NCBI GenBank assembly: GCA_027946555.1
Contig: JAPEVC010000148.1
Coordinates: forward strand, 1-64,000
Direction: 5' to 3'
DNA: 64,000 bases
From: Gnomoniopsis sp. IMI 355080
Lineage: Eukaryota > Ascomycota > Sordariomycetes > Diaporthales > Gnomoniaceae
Below are positions 1 to 12,056 of this stretch, piece after piece. Made by a program: the position numbers and the translations under genes. The notes below the pieces were generated by a model. The model was not told where the DNA came from, searched no databases, and was given only the letters and a program-made list of their open reading frames with translations. Numbering within the stretch: position 1 is the stretch's first letter; every line of letters begins with the position of its first letter.

Positions 1-1350
1 CCCCAATCCACAAAGGTATTGTAGACATCGAGACAGTGTCCCGGGGTTGTGACGTGTAAAACGATTCATGATTATACATGATAAATGAAAAGAAGTCTTG
101 GGCATTTTCGGCGTCGCCAAGATAACAACAGGAGTTCCTCCGTTGGACAAAAAACACCAGATGCTAGTGCTCGGGAAATTGGTGTTCATTTTAAATGATA
201 ACCCGTGACACCACGGACTAGGAAAGAGAAAGCCGGCCTCAAGGTTCGATAATGACCTGGACAGGTGGATTATTAGGACTGGTAATGGGAAGGACAGGCC
301 CGGAGGCTGCGGTGGGAAGGCTAGGCGCACAATACTTGTCCACGGGTATCAACTTATAAGTGAGGAGTCTAGTAAGGCTCTTGTAGTTGCTTTTCCCAAT
401 GGGGCCCATAATAACTCCGTGTAAGTGAATTGAGTTTCGAAAGCAGTCAGCACGGAGACGATCCACTGATTGCTTTGTGTGCCCTTGATACTGCCTTCTT
501 TAGGCACCTAGGTTGGTAGGCATCTTGCCAGACCGAGGGTCTACTTATCTAAGTCGCATTTTGGACGTGCCTTAGATGCGTGACTACCTACCTAGGTAGG
601 TAGGTAAGTAAATGAACTGAAGCCCCTATAAGCTGCTTCCTGTGTGCTGAACTTCAGGGCTTCCCCTCATTGGCAGTTGATCTCACTTGTATAACTTGAA
701 ACCTGAATAGACTGCAACTTGTAGTGCCCATTATAGCTCCACGGAATTTTGAACTCGCAAGTATAAAGTAGCCACCACTCTATTGCTGTTTTGGACTTGC
801 CAAGTTGCTTTAAGCTTTAGCAAACCCAAACTCTCGGTTTCCTCCCCATCCTTTCGGTCCATCCCGCATTCTGCTGCCCTTGAACTCACAAGTATCACAA
901 ATATCTACACCGTGTCTGCCTTTACTCTTCACGGCCCGCACCGAGGCACATTTTGCATATCATGGTAGCCCCAAAGCCACACTTTACTATCTGTAAGCGC
1001 TAGGCACTAACATATCGTCCCCGCTTTCCGGATTTTGAGAAGCCGTGGAATAGTCCCCGTCTAAAGCGCTTTCATCCACCAAATACAGTATGGTGAGAGA
1101 CTGACGGCTTGCGTGATTTGCATTAACGCCACGTTCCTACAATCCCGTTTGCATCTTGCAAACTTTTCCCCCCTAGATTCAAAGATTACGATACAAGCAA
1201 GCATTCATTGTCTGTGTGGTGTCCGAGGAGTTTGCTTCTTCCGGGGGATACAACGACACGCGAAAGCGGCATCCTATTGCGTTGAAACCTTGGCTATCCT
1301 ACCTCGGATCTAAGTCTGATCGTGTCATCCATGCAAACGACGCCCAAAGA
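1..1350. other. Intergenic, left edge of window
   Basis: No convincing gene on either strand; only short frames without conserved motifs. It holds a perfect 20-bp palindrome at 584-603 centred on CCTAGG, one of several such sites in this window. The last few hundred bases should contain the promoter and leader of the downstream monooxygenase. Confidence 0.6.
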
Positions 1351-3263
1351 ATGGATAAGTGCGATCTACTGATCGTCGGCGCAGGTGCGTGGCTGATCTT
1401 TTAATCACATGACGGTTTGCTATATGGGACAGACGACCTCGGGGGGTTTCGAAACGTTAGACACCGAGCAGCTGACTGCTAAACCTTGAAGGTTGGCATG
1501 GCCTTGCCGTGGCCAAGACATATCTCGAGGCTCATACGGATGAGGGGCTGACGCCCACAGTCGTCCTTATGGACACTGCCGGCTCCGTAGGTGGGACGTG
1601 GGCCGAGGAGAGGCTGTATCCCGGGTTGAAAACGAACAACATCGTCGGCTCGTACGAATTCAGCGACTTCCCATTGGAGCCGAAAGTTTACGGACTGCAG
1701 CCGGGCCAGCATATACCAGGCACTGTTGTCTATCATTATCTACGTGACTTCGCAGTACACTTTAACATCAGCCCTCTGATCCGGTTCCATACCACAGTCA
1801 AACGAGCCAGACTCCTGCAAGACGGAACGTGGCTTGTGACGTACAATTCAACGGAGACTTTGAGCGTGGCCCAAGAGAAGGATTTGATTGCTCGCAAGAT
1901 CGCAATCGCTACTGGACTCACGTCAGAGCCTCATGTACCCGTATTCCCAGGACAGAGTAAATTCGAGGGCAGCATTTTTCACCCAAGAGCGCTTCAAGTT
2001 CGGGCGAAAGATCTTGCTTCCTCCCGAAATGTAGTGGTGGTCGGTGGCAATAAATCAGCTTGGGACGTCTGCTATAGTGCGGCCCGCTCGGGTGCCAAAG
2101 TGACGATGCTGATAAGACCTTTAGGCGGAGGTCCAAGTTGGGTTTGGAGGCCATACCTTGGTCTGGGACTGGGAAGGTTCTCCATCTCAAGGCTGTCCTC
2201 CACAAGACTCTGCAGCTGGTTCGACCCGAGCCCGTTTGGACACTCGTATCAAGGAGCTAGGGACTTTTTACATTTTACCTGGGTTGGTCAAATGCTCTCT
2301 TGGCTATTCTGGAGCGTCCTGGATTATTTAGCATGCGTTTCTCTTGGCTACAATGACGAGTGCCTTGCCGTCTTGAGGCCGTGGAGTTCCACGTTCTGGA
2401 TGGGCAATTCTCTGAGTATACACAACTATGAAACGGACTGGTTCGACTATATTAGAAACGGTGTCATCACAGTTGAGCACGCGGAAATCGTCTCAATGGA
2501 TGAACGATGGACGTATCTCTCTACTGGCAAAGCCATAGAAGCCGATACAGTAGTGACATGTACAGGATGGAGGGACGCAACCACAATCACTTTCGAGCCT
2601 CCAGAGGTTGCGGCTGAGCTTGGTTTGCCCGCAAGTGTTGGCAGTGGCTTTCAACGAAAGCAAAACGATTCGCACCTTGTGGCCGAGGCTCGCAAACAAG
2701 TCATCAGTCGGAGTCCTGAGTTGTCACCGAGGCCACTCCGAAATATGACGCCTTCTTGGAGGTATACGCAAACTGACAGCAAGTTGGAGCCGAACCAAAA
2801 CAAGTCTGGTGCAAGAGACGACGATTATTTCAGGCTCTACCGCTCCATTGTCCCTGCGTCTGAACGTATTCTCCAATATCGCAACCTCGCTTTCGTTGGA
2901 ATGCACCATTCGATCCATACGGTCATGGTAGCACAAGCACAGGCGCTTTGGGCTACGGCCTTTTTCCAAGATCGCATTCCTGACCTTGGTTCACATGGCG
3001 GGATGGATCAGGTCAAATACCAGGCGTATCTGCTAACTGAGTACGAGCGAATGAGGAGGCCGAAGGAGGGGGCTGGCGCAGATGGGAAATACCTAGACTT
3101 GGTATTTGACACCATTCCATATATTGACTCGTTGCTGGAAGATATCGGTGTCCAGACCAGGAGAAAGTCGTCGTGGTGGAGAGACATATCCGAGCCATAC
3201 ACGCTTCGCAACTACGAGGGCATTGTCAAGGAATGGCTAGTCTCTGGGTCGGGATCCACGTGA
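1351..3263 (+). CDS. Flavin-containing monooxygenase-like FAD/NADPH oxidoreductase
   Basis: Predicted class B flavoprotein monooxygenase of about 601 residues, using FAD and NADPH to oxygenate a small substrate that the sequence does not identify. The start ATG begins a 34-nt exon encoding the FAD-binding strand; an intron (1385-1491, gtgcgt...aag) splits the Gly-rich loop, which reads GAGWHG (residues 11-16) only after splicing. A second Rossmann motif (GGNKSAWD, about 196-203) would bind NADPH. Between them sits an FMO-type signature, F-x-G-x3-H (FEGSIFH, about 169-175), although its usual final aromatic residue is Leu. A hydrophobic stretch near residues 275-300 could be membrane-associated. 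The family is common in fungal secondary metabolism and detoxification, but no cluster genes lie beside it. Family assignment is firm; substrate is unknown. Confidence 0.88.
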
Positions 3264-4207
3264 GGTTCATGTGAAGACGTCTCTTGCCACGCCTTTCAGC
3301 CCTACGTCTATCTCACTGTCTCCGTGTAGGTATCTAGGCCTTCAACGAATCATTCTCGAAATAGTAAGCATCCAAGCCTGAGGAAGGGCCCCACCGTTTG
3401 TCCGACAACGATGCACGGGAATAGCAGGAACCAGTCCCGGGCGCAGCCATCCAACGGGCTCCACTCGGCGGGTCCCGATCAGCCCACAAAGCGCGCTTAC
3501 GGGGCCAAAAGCAGGCCAAGTTTAACGAGCATCTGTCGATTCTAAACGCACGTCTGCCCACTTGACTCCTGCACCTGCTCAGGCCTTGCTGACTAGCCCG
3601 CGCATTCAGCAGCGGTCCTTAGCGACCGTTGGCCGTTCCGGTCCGCAGTCTGCCCACGCCCATGACAGAATGGCACGATACCCTCCCCCCCTAGAGGTCG
3701 TCCACGCCGTCATCTGCCCTGCTGGCTCTGACTTCAAGCCTTGCTCGCTTGCCGGGCACGACAAATTCTCGGCGGCCGTATGGCCATGCGAGAAAATTTA
3801 GGCTGTCGAGGGGAAATACCGATAGACCGGAACGGTAAGGCTCGTTCGGGTGAGTGCTTTTGACATGTCTTAGATATAAGAGCCATGTTCGTGGGTTTGG
3901 TCTTACTTTTTTTTGTTTCACCACATCAACATCAACATTTCACCATCGGGACAACCTGAGACGACAATATCCAATCAAACTTTCTCAACCTAGATCTAAT
4001 CACCTGAGATCTCTGTGCACATACATTGTACCTCATTCTCGAAACGAGACACCTCTTGCCACCACACAGAATCCCGGCACAAGTCGTACCTGCGTCACCT
4101 AAGACCTGACCATCGCATATTGACATCAAGTCACCCACTCCACTTTTCGCATCATACACACACCATTGTGGTTCAAGCCCGCATCTACTCTCGCACAATC
4201 TACCACC
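3264..4207. promoter_or_regulatory. Intergenic, leader of small mitochondrial gene
   Basis: No gene seen. From about 3900 to 4207 the plus strand becomes rich in C, T and A (CATCAACATCAACA-like runs), which is typical of a fungal 5' untranslated leader, and an AT-rich TATA-like stretch lies near 3870. These are consistent with transcription into the gene starting at 4208; precise sites cannot be set from sequence. Confidence 0.4.
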
Positions 4208-4568
4208 ATGTCGCCAATCGTCGCTCGTGCTGCACTTCGTGCCACCCGTGCTGCCGCACAACAACAAACAAGGCAGTTCTCCATCATGCGAACCATGCGC
4301 AACGCAGCCCGCTCGTTCGAGCCTCATCCGTTCCAGCGACTGCCCATCTCCAACCAGACACAGGCTGGTGACTGGGGCAAGCTGGTCAAGCGCTCCGCTA
4401 GCCAGGCTCTGATGTAAGCAGTCCCCTACACAATTTACTCGCTCTATTGTTTTTTTGGGGGCCAGGATGCTGACTATAAATGCTAGTTACTTCCCCGGCT
4501 TCGGCTTGGTTCTGGGCTGGCCATTGCTTGCTGAATCTGTCCTTGACGGCTCCGTGGGCTCTCTATAG
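4208..4568 (+). CDS. Small probable mitochondrial membrane protein (95 aa)
   Basis: A two-exon gene for a 95-residue protein; I do not recognise the family. Exon 1 is 4208-4413, the intron 4414-4486 starts gtaagc, has a ctgac branch site and ends ctag, and exon 2 runs to TAG at 4568. The first 40 residues are rich in Arg, Ala and Gln with almost no acidic residues, as in a mitochondrial presequence. The C-terminus, revealed only after splicing, is hydrophobic (IYFPGFGLVLGWPLLAESVL) and looks like one membrane segment. By architecture it could be a small respiratory-chain or inner-membrane subunit, but this is inference. The start codon has a good context (accATGt) and follows a pyrimidine-rich leader. 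Confidence 0.7.
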
Positions 4569-6420
4569 GGAACCGACACTTGATGAATACTCTTGTTTTT
4601 CGTCCCAATACGAGAAAGAACGATACGAGCAGAGAATCCTGGAAGTAACAAGAGTTGAAACGGAAGCATTGAAAGAGTTTGGGACAAATTTTGCATAGCG
4701 CTTGGCTACGGCGCAATGATTTCTGTGGCCGGCGTTCTGGATATTGGAAGCTTGTTTAGAAATTGGATACCACAAATTCTTGGTAGCTCTTAGAAGAGTA
4801 ATTCACTTTGTCAAATCGTACTCTTTCCTGAACGACGACCCGAGACCGCAACCGAGGCGTCCTCTGACCGCGTCGCGCTTTGCAAAAGTTAAGACCTGAT
4901 TATTCTGTGGCGTCTTGATTGATTCTGGAATGAAACATAGCTATTCAGCATCTCTTATAGGTGTTTATCTAGGTAGGTAATTAGTCAGAAACAGAAGCGA
5001 GATGTCTGCCAGCCAGTTCCACCATCGATGGGTCACTTTGCGTAGACTTTGACCATTTTGCAACATGCTACGTAGCACATTTGTAGTACTTCAGAGCCTC
5101 GAGCACTTCGATTTTTCAAGACGCGCCATTTGTTGCTCGGGTCTCTCTCCTTTGGATACTTCTGCCACTGCCCACTGGCTTGTTCGTTGTGGAAGCCGCG
5201 TTGGCCTTCGAGACTTGTATGCAGAGCAAGGTGATTCACGGACGCCGAAGACCTTGGCGCAATTCAATCTGGTATGCACATTTATAGAGGCCACAAGGGC
5301 CCAGATATTGCCAGCCCTTTTGTTCGCAACCAATATGCTTAATCGCCAGTATTATATGACTTGCGGGCAGTTTGACCAATCGTCTTACATGTTTTTGTGG
5401 GTCCGCCTTGATTCCAAACCGCTTCGAACGGTAGCCAGAGCCACGAGGGATTGCTGCGTTTCGTAGATCTCTTTTAAAAGTAACCAAGAAAGCTTAGTAA
5501 TAGAGTAATAGAGTATACCTAGTTATCTATTTACACATATGCCATAGGGACTACCAAGATTTGTACGAGGACTTCAGAGCAAGCTTTGGAAATTCAGTCT
5601 CGTGTCAGCTAGGTACTCTCTGCAAGTCCCCACGCGGTAGTTTCAACCTGACAATGATTTTAATTTTGCCGGACCAAAGTAATTTGTAAATGGAAGCAGT
5701 CACAATCAATAGCACTGCTTGGTGTCCAGTGAGCTACGGGTGGAATTACATTGCCAAGTGAACTGCAAACACACCCAACTCTCTTCAGTTTTTGACCGTC
5801 CGTCCTATGCACTAGTCTTACCATTTGACTATTTGAGATCAATGAGCAGCAAGCAGGCTGCGATCCCTTTCTCTGAACCCTCCACAACACCAAAAAAAAC
5901 AGCCATAGCAACATACTTACTTATTTGAAGCCCTTTTGCATAAGCCAGAGGTCAATGATAGACCAGAGAGGGAAGCTTGAGATGACAATGCAAATGGTCC
6001 TCCAGGGTTAGGGCATCGTACTGGTGACGAGCCCCTGTTCCCTGCACCTAGCTGTGCATAACGCGGCTAAGGAGGAGCCCCCTGTCAATCAGTCTGGCAA
6101 AGTTGGTGTTTGAATCGCGTCGACAAGCACGTAGCAAGCAACGACGTCCCGCGACCGCCAGCTTGAACAGACACCTACCACGACCACGACACTAGGGGCG
6201 CCACGCTCTTTTGACCTCCTTGGAAGCTGCCTCGAGTAACGTCATGATCACACGCTGCGATTGGTGAAGCGAAACAATTCCAAACACCCAATCCGACGCG
6301 CTAGTCCCCCAGGGGGAAGCCAAGCAGTAGGCCCGAGGACCCCAGCGACCACGACCAAGCTCAATCTAGCTGAGTTGGCAGCAGACAAAGTAAATACAGA
6401 AGTAGGACTTCGCTAGCAAT
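4569..6420. other. Intergenic region
   Basis: No supported gene. The longest frame (5065-5466, +, 133 codons) has no recognisable motif and overlaps equally long frames on the other strand. A CTAGGTAGGTA element lies near 4970. The last 300 bases, with GACGTCCC and CACGAC-rich stretches, should hold the promoter of arp1. Confidence 0.55.
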
Positions 6421-7793
6421 ATGGCTGAATCTCTGCACAACGCGCCGATAGTGCTGGACAATGGCTCCGGGACGATCCGCGCCGGTTTCGCAGGCGACGA
6501 CCTCCCAAAATGTTACTTTCCGTCCTTCGTCGGGCGCCCGAAGCACCTTCGTGTCCTTGCAGGTGCCCTGGAGGGTGAGGTGTTTATCGGGCAGAAGGCA
6601 GCGAGTGAATTGCGGGGCCTGCTCAAGATCCGCTATCCGCTGGAGCACGGCATAGTGACAGACTGGGATGACATGGAGAAGATCTGGGGCTACGTGTATG
6701 ATGAGGGATTGAAGACGCTGAGTGAAGAGGTCAGCCTGCCCGACCTATCGCGTTATCTGGCATTGGAACCCCGAAGCTGACCTGCGCCTGTGTGTGTCTA
6801 TTGTCTATAGCATCCTGTCCTTCTCACCGAACCGCCCCTCAACCCCCGCAGCAACCGCGACACCGCCGCCCAGATCCTTTTTGAGACCTTCAATGTGCCC
6901 GCGCTCTACACTTCGATACAAGCCGTGCTTTCTCTCTACGCCTCGGGCCGGACGACCGGCATCGTCCTCGACGCCGGCGACGGCGTGTCGCACGCGGTGC
7001 CCGTGTACGAGGGTTTCGCCATCACCAACAGTATCCAGCGCATCGACGTAGCCGGGCGCGACATCACCGAGTACCTGCAGACGCTGCTTCGAAAGAGCGG
7101 GTATGTCTTCCACACGAGTGCCGAGAAGGAGGTCGTGCGGCACATCAAGGAGGCCGTCACATATGTGGCCCATGACCCGCGCAAGGAAGAGAAGGACTGG
7201 GCGCAGGTGAAGCTAGATCAGAATAAGGTCGTGGAGTATACACTGCCAGACGGGAACAAATTGAAGGTATGTCTACGCGTAGACCCTGCACAGAGAAGGG
7301 TGCAAAAGCCGCGGTGGGGACTAACTAATGCGCGCGTGCGCGTGTGTGTGTAGATTGGAGCCGAGCGCTTCAGAGCTCCAGAGATCCTGTTCGACCCCGA
7401 GATCATTGGTCTCGAATATCCAGGCGTGCATCAGATTGTGGTCGATTCCATCAACAGGACGGATCTCGATCTACGAAAGGCGCTGTATGCGAACATCGTG
7501 CTCTCCGGTGGCAGCACGCTCACCAAGGGCTTTGGTGACCGCCTCTTAACGGAGGTGCAACGATTGGCGGTCAAGGACATGCGAATAAAGATCTTTGCCC
7601 CGCCAGAGAGGAAGTACTCTACCTGGATCGGTGGCAGTATTTTGGCTGGACTAAGCACGTTCAGGAAGGTATGTTGCATTAAGCTGCTGGAACTGCCAAA
7701 GATATGAGAGACTTACTGACAGTATTGCAGATGTGGGTCAGCATTGATGACTGGCATGAGAACCCAGACATAATCCACACAAAGTTCACATGA
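6421..7793 (+). CDS. arp1: Actin-related protein 1 (centractin), dynactin filament subunit
   Basis: Encodes a 380-residue actin-fold protein that forms the short filament of dynactin, the cofactor linking dynein to cargo; the Neurospora ortholog is ro-4. Four exons: 6421-6729, 6811-7266, 7354-7668 and 7731-7793, all with GT-AG introns. Splicing the first intron gives HPVLLTEPPLNPRSNRDTAA, the canonical actin-family segment. Nucleotide-binding loops are visible: LDNGSGTIRAGFAGDD near the N-terminus, VLDAGDGVSH after residue 150, and LSGGSTLTKGFGDRL near residue 300. The C-terminus ends WHENPDIIHTKFT, as in fungal centractins rather than conventional actin. Length matches the family. Intron 2 ends in a (GT)n run directly before its acceptor. 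It is convergent with the next gene. Confidence 0.97.
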
Positions 7794-8657
7794 GCAAGAG
7801 TGATGAGACGGGGACAATATACAAAGGTGGGAGACAATTTGATAGAGGTTGGTATGGTGAGGCGGCCTTTTCTGGAAATGGGAGTGTTTAACATTCAGCA
7901 TCGAGCGGCCTTTGCAACATGGACATATTGATGGGATTAATACGTCGCAGCCATGAGCACTCACTGTAGCCGGAGTTCATAGTCCAACTAGACGGAGAAA
8001 ATGATACCCATGTTGATGATACGTCGCCAATGCCGCGAGCAGGCAAAGCCAATCAATTAAAACGGAAGCAGGTGCACAACATGTCGCTCAGGTGAGTTTG
8101 AACAAGATCAATTTGAATTGACGTTCTCGTACAGAGAATGCATTGTATTTCTCAACAACTATGGGGTATGTGAAGCCTTACTATTGCGTAAGCCACCAAA
8201 ACAAGAGCTTTCAAATCGCTTTCCTCGGGGTATATGATGTCCGCCAAATATTCACCAGAACAAACGCCGCTTCGCAATGTTAATAATCCCCTGGAGTCTG
8301 CCAGCCAGGGGCGTGAATGATCGACCAAAAAAACCGATCCCTCGCCTTTCCGTTGCGCTATATTGTCGTTTGAGCTGAGGCCCGAAGTTTCAAATCCTGG
8401 ACAACAGGATGAATGCAGTAACAATTGACCAAATCCCGGCACCAAAGTCCATTACTTTGTTTTTGTTTTTTTGATGTTCCCAAAACGCCTTGAATAAAAA
8501 ATGTGAATGACCAACCCATACCAATGGGCAAAAAATGCAGGTCCCTGCCGTCGTAGCAGGCAGTGCAATAAGAGATCCTCGTGCTCATGACCGTGCTCAA
8601 TTCATTACGCGAGAATGAAGAAAAGGAGTCGATTTTGCTCTTGAAAGCATGGAGAGC
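7794..8657. other. Intergenic between convergent genes
   Basis: Shared 3' flank of arp1 (+) and the DUF3602 gene (-). No coding frame of note. It should contain both transcript ends, but I cannot place the poly(A) sites. Confidence 0.5.
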
Positions 8658-9140
8658 TCAGTGCTTAAAGACAGCGCTGAGCCTGTTCTTCCATCCCTCG
8701 CTCACCGAGCTCGAATCACTAGCCGAGCTCGCTGCCGAGCTGGAGCTGCCTGTGCGGCTCTTCCTGCCGCCGCCCAGCCCGGTGCTCGACGAGCTTGCAA
8801 AGTTGCCTGCGCCTCCCCGGCCTACATGATAGCCCTTGGCACCGGCGCTGGTCGTCTCACGCTTGTCGGCGCGGGAGAACTCGTCTTCAAAGGAAAGAAC
8901 AGGGCGCTCGATGTGGCTATGGGCGTTGCCTGCGCCGCCACGGCCGCTGTAGAAGCGGCCTGAGGAGGCGACACTGGTTGTGGAAGCCCGGGACATGCTA
9001 GGTTGAAGAGGCGTGGGCACGCCGGCGGGAGAGGTGGTTTGCGGAGCGCGGACAAAGTTACCAGCGCCGCCGCGGCCGGCGTGGATGTAGGCGTTTTGAG
9101 CAACGGAGGGGTGCGGCTCGGTGATGGTGTAGCGGGGCAT
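8658..9140 (-). CDS. DUF3602 family protein with GRGGAGN repeats (Par32/Amu1-like)
   Basis: Intronless 160-residue, largely disordered Ser/Gly-rich protein. Three copies of GRGGAGN occur at residues 22-28, 66-72 and 107-113, almost evenly spaced; this is the hallmark of the fungal DUF3602 family. The best-known member, yeast Par32/Amu1, is controlled by TORC1 and Npr1 and acts on ammonium transporters through comparable repeats, so a role in nutrient-regulated transport is possible here but is inferred from the family only. The start ATG is followed by MPRYTITEPHPS, and the C-terminus ends KNRLSAVFKH. The upstream region carries a TATA-like element and CCCCT-type motifs on the minus strand (about 9365-9435), which suggests stress-responsive expression. 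Confidence 0.85.
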   Translation of the reverse strand: MPRYTITEPHPSVAQNAYIHAGRGGAGNFVRAPQTTSPAGVPTPLQPSMSRASTTSVASSGRFYSGRGGAGNAHSHIERPVLSFEDEFSRADKRETTSAGAKGYHVGRGGAGNFASSSSTGLGGGRKSRTGSSSSAASSASDSSSVSEGWKNRLSAVFKH

Positions 9141-9364
9141 TTCTTCTTATTTTGTTGTTGTTGGTGGTAATTATGTAATGTATACCCAGTGTTGTGTGTG
9201 ATGGCGAAGACTGAGGAGGTCCTGCTCGTGTTCACCAGATTCCAGTGAAGTTGGTTTGACTTGCTTGAATTTTATTATTAATCACCGACAAGTCTTTGTC
9301 GGTTAGTGAGGTAGGATGTTGTCACTTGGTGGGTAGGTAGGTATGTGTATCACTATGTGGTGCG

Positions 9365-9435
9365 AGAGAGGGGGGCGGGTGGGAAGGAGGGCTTGGACTT
9401 ATATAACAAGTAGTTCCACAGACGAAGGGGGCAAG
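9365..9435 (-). promoter_or_regulatory. Possible TATA box and stress-type CCCCT motifs
   Basis: On the minus strand, a TATATAA-like element near 9396-9405 and C-rich motifs containing CCCCT (complement of aggggggcg near 9369 and of aagggggc near 9427) lie about 230-290 bp upstream of the DUF3602 start. CCCCT is the yeast STRE core. Position and composition suggest a promoter; function is not shown. Confidence 0.3.
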
Positions 9436-10194
9436 CAACACTGGCTGGCAACCCCCCTTCGAAACGAAATTTGCATGCCATGGCATTCCACACTAGATCG
9501 AATGGCGAAAGTACAAGGGAGGGAAAGAAAAGTCCATCGTGTGACCGGTACCAAGCAAGGCGGCTATGACACAGTCCGAAGAATTTTCCCAAACTTGCCT
9601 TGATGTTTGCGAAGGAGGATCGTGTCACACATCCGATCCTGGGCCGCAGAGGGCGCTTTGGGGAGCGAACAAGGTACCTTGCTAACAGAGAAATTTTTAA
9701 AGGCTTTGCATGCTTCAGCGCCAGAAAGCACTTGGCAAAAGACGCTGAAATCTTGGGCAAAGGCGCTGGAAGAGACAGGGGTTGGGCGCTGTGCCGCTGA
9801 AGGCCGGTTGGCGCTTTGCAGTTAAGGGCAAGCCCAACCACGGGCCACAGGGGGCGGTTATAGGGGACACGCGCGTGATGGAGAAGGACCATTGCGTTAC
9901 GGGATGGCGTCTCGTCTTGTGGTCATGGGACCGGTTGGCCTGGTTTTCTATGGGGTAATTCTTACCCCATCGATTGCCTTCCCGCGACAAGTTTTAGTCA
10001 TTGCCCAAGCGCAGGCCCTTGTACCGACTCCATGTTATTGTGCGCGTGACGGTACTTTGAGAGGAGGGGCCACTGGCCCAACTGGCATGGAATCCTTTCT
10101 CGCCGTCTCGGTCCTCATGTTTCCATTATGTTGTCCGTGTTCCCCGTCCAGCCCATGATTCTTATTAGCAGGTCGACAAAGAGCCGGGATTGCT

Positions 10195-10243
10195 CTCATG
10201 GCTCATGGCTCATGGCTCATAGCTCCTGGCTCCCGGCTCCCCA
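10195..10243 (+). repeat. 7-bp minisatellite, seven copies
   Basis: Seven tandem units of consensus CTCATGG; the first three are identical and later ones drift (CTCATAG, CTCCTGG, CTCCCGG, CTCCCCA). It is intergenic and in no recognised feature. Confidence 0.85.
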
Positions 10244-12056
10244 AGGCTCCTGCGAACCCTCGGCTGGGACGATGGCATGCGCTGCTTGGCGACATTGTGA
10301 TTCGACAGGGGAGCTCAGCGTGATATTGTGACGACGTGCATGCAATAAGTGGTGGAGATTTGCGGCTCCCTGATGGATGATGATTGACACTTGAGGTTGA
10401 TGAAGCACCAAGGTGTGGATGGGGCGGCTGAGACATGTGTGGGCTGGCCAAGTGGCAGCCAGTTCCGCCAGTCAACGGAGCACCTCCGCTCAGCTTTCTT
10501 CAGCATCATAGTAGCTTGGCCAAGCTGAGCACAGGAACATGGTTGACGAGGAGGAGCGCCCTCATGAGCCGGGACTGGCAATGGCAAAGAGGAGATGACC
10601 ATGATGCAACGGGCCTAGATGCTCGGCAGCTGGCTGGTGCTGCAGGCTGCCCCTGGAGCAACAAGCCCGTTTCTCTCTCAACCCCAGATTTTCGGGCTGG
10701 CCCGGTGGTGCGAGTGTACATGGTAATGCGGTGCTACTTACTGCATAGACTTGCCTGCTTCGTCACTCGCCCTCGGTTCGGCTCCCTCGCGGGTGGATCC
10801 CTCAAACCCCCAGGACCTGTTTTCTTCAGGATAGGGCTGGAAACATGGTCGCCGAGACCCAGCAAAAAGTCTGGGGAGAGGAACAAGAAAAAGTTAGAAA
10901 CAGAGAAAGAAAAAGAAAAGGGCCGCTAAGTTGGACGCTAGGGCCACAGCCGCCCTGATGTCGCCTGGCCATGGCTATGCTAGGTTTCCCTGTTGAAAAA
11001 TCCTTCCACCAGTTTTTGACGACCATGACGAGACAAACAGGCAAAACCTAAAAAATTCTGCTTCTAACAAGGCGTCTATTTTTTTCTCTCTTCCTCGCTG
11101 AGATCTGACTCAGAACCACTTATGATGTCAGACCATATATTCACAAGTATATTTGGATGGCGAAAAACTTCGTGCTCGTGGCCTCAGATGAGATCAGAGA
11201 CAAGTAAGGCTGTACATTATTGCTATATTTCGGTATCCTAGTGCCATAATTATCACACCGACAACAGAATACTTCTGCTGCGTAATGGTAGGACAGGACA
11301 GTTTGAGGACGACAACCTATGTAGAGCCCATAACAATTCTAGCCTCGTTGGCTCGCCGCGCCGTCGCACCACTGCCGGGCCGTTAGGTAATTCGGGGGTA
11401 ATAGCATCCCATCCTGGCGTGCCAGCTCGGTCACCGCACAAAAGTCCACAGGACCAACGGCACAGACCATTGGAGCAACGTGCGTTTTTCAAACGTCATG
11501 TACATTGCGAATGCCAATGGCGACACTGGCTGTGAAACACGACCTTTGGCCATCTCCGAGGAGAGCTCGCTAACAACGAAACGTTGCTTCCCTGCCCACG
11601 TGTGTCGACCATCGACACTTCAGATTCTTGGTTGGAAGTTGCAAAATTGTCGAGTTGCTCGTGGAGTCAGAGAGGCCTTTTGTGAGCAGCGGTAGGTACC
11701 TATCTATCTACACGAGAATCTGCCGACTTTCTCGCAGTCAATGTTGTCCACTCTTGTATGGCACGTACGGGATAACAAGGCCAAGTGGTCAAGCTGCCCA
11801 ACGAGCAGCATGGAAATCATTCACTTTCTACAGAGGAATCTTCTTGAGAAGCCAAACTCATCCTTTGCTATGATGCAGGAATGAATACACGCCTGGGCAA
11901 GAGGCCTATCTGACAATGGTTTTCATCCTTCATGATGAGTACAAAAAGGCCGACAATGCTGTTTCAAGACTGCTCAAGAACGGTTTATACAAACAGACAA
12001 TGTATTCATATGTGCAAGTCTCATCAATAACCATGTCGTGGTCATCGACCCAGCAC

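Larger units (their letters stand above)
9141..12056. other. Large gene-free region
   Basis: About 2.9 kb with no supported gene. Frames of 160-180 codons exist at 9353-9892 (-) and 10435-10929 (+), but their translations are rich in Trp, Cys, His and Arg, lack any domain and overlap other frames, so I treat them as chance. It contains the 7-bp tandem repeat at 10195-10243 and several TAGGTACCTA-like elements (for example near 11697). Confidence 0.5.

Noticed and set aside
5065..5466. 133-codon ATG frame on the plus strand
   Set aside because: No recognisable family and equally long frames on the opposite strand.
9353..9892. 179-codon frame on the minus strand
   Set aside because: Low-complexity mix of Leu, Pro, Arg, Cys and Trp, no domain, and frames of similar length overlap on the other strand.
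10435..10929. 164-codon frame on the plus strand
   Set aside because: No motif, ends in a Lys/Glu run from an A/G-rich tract; no splice context.
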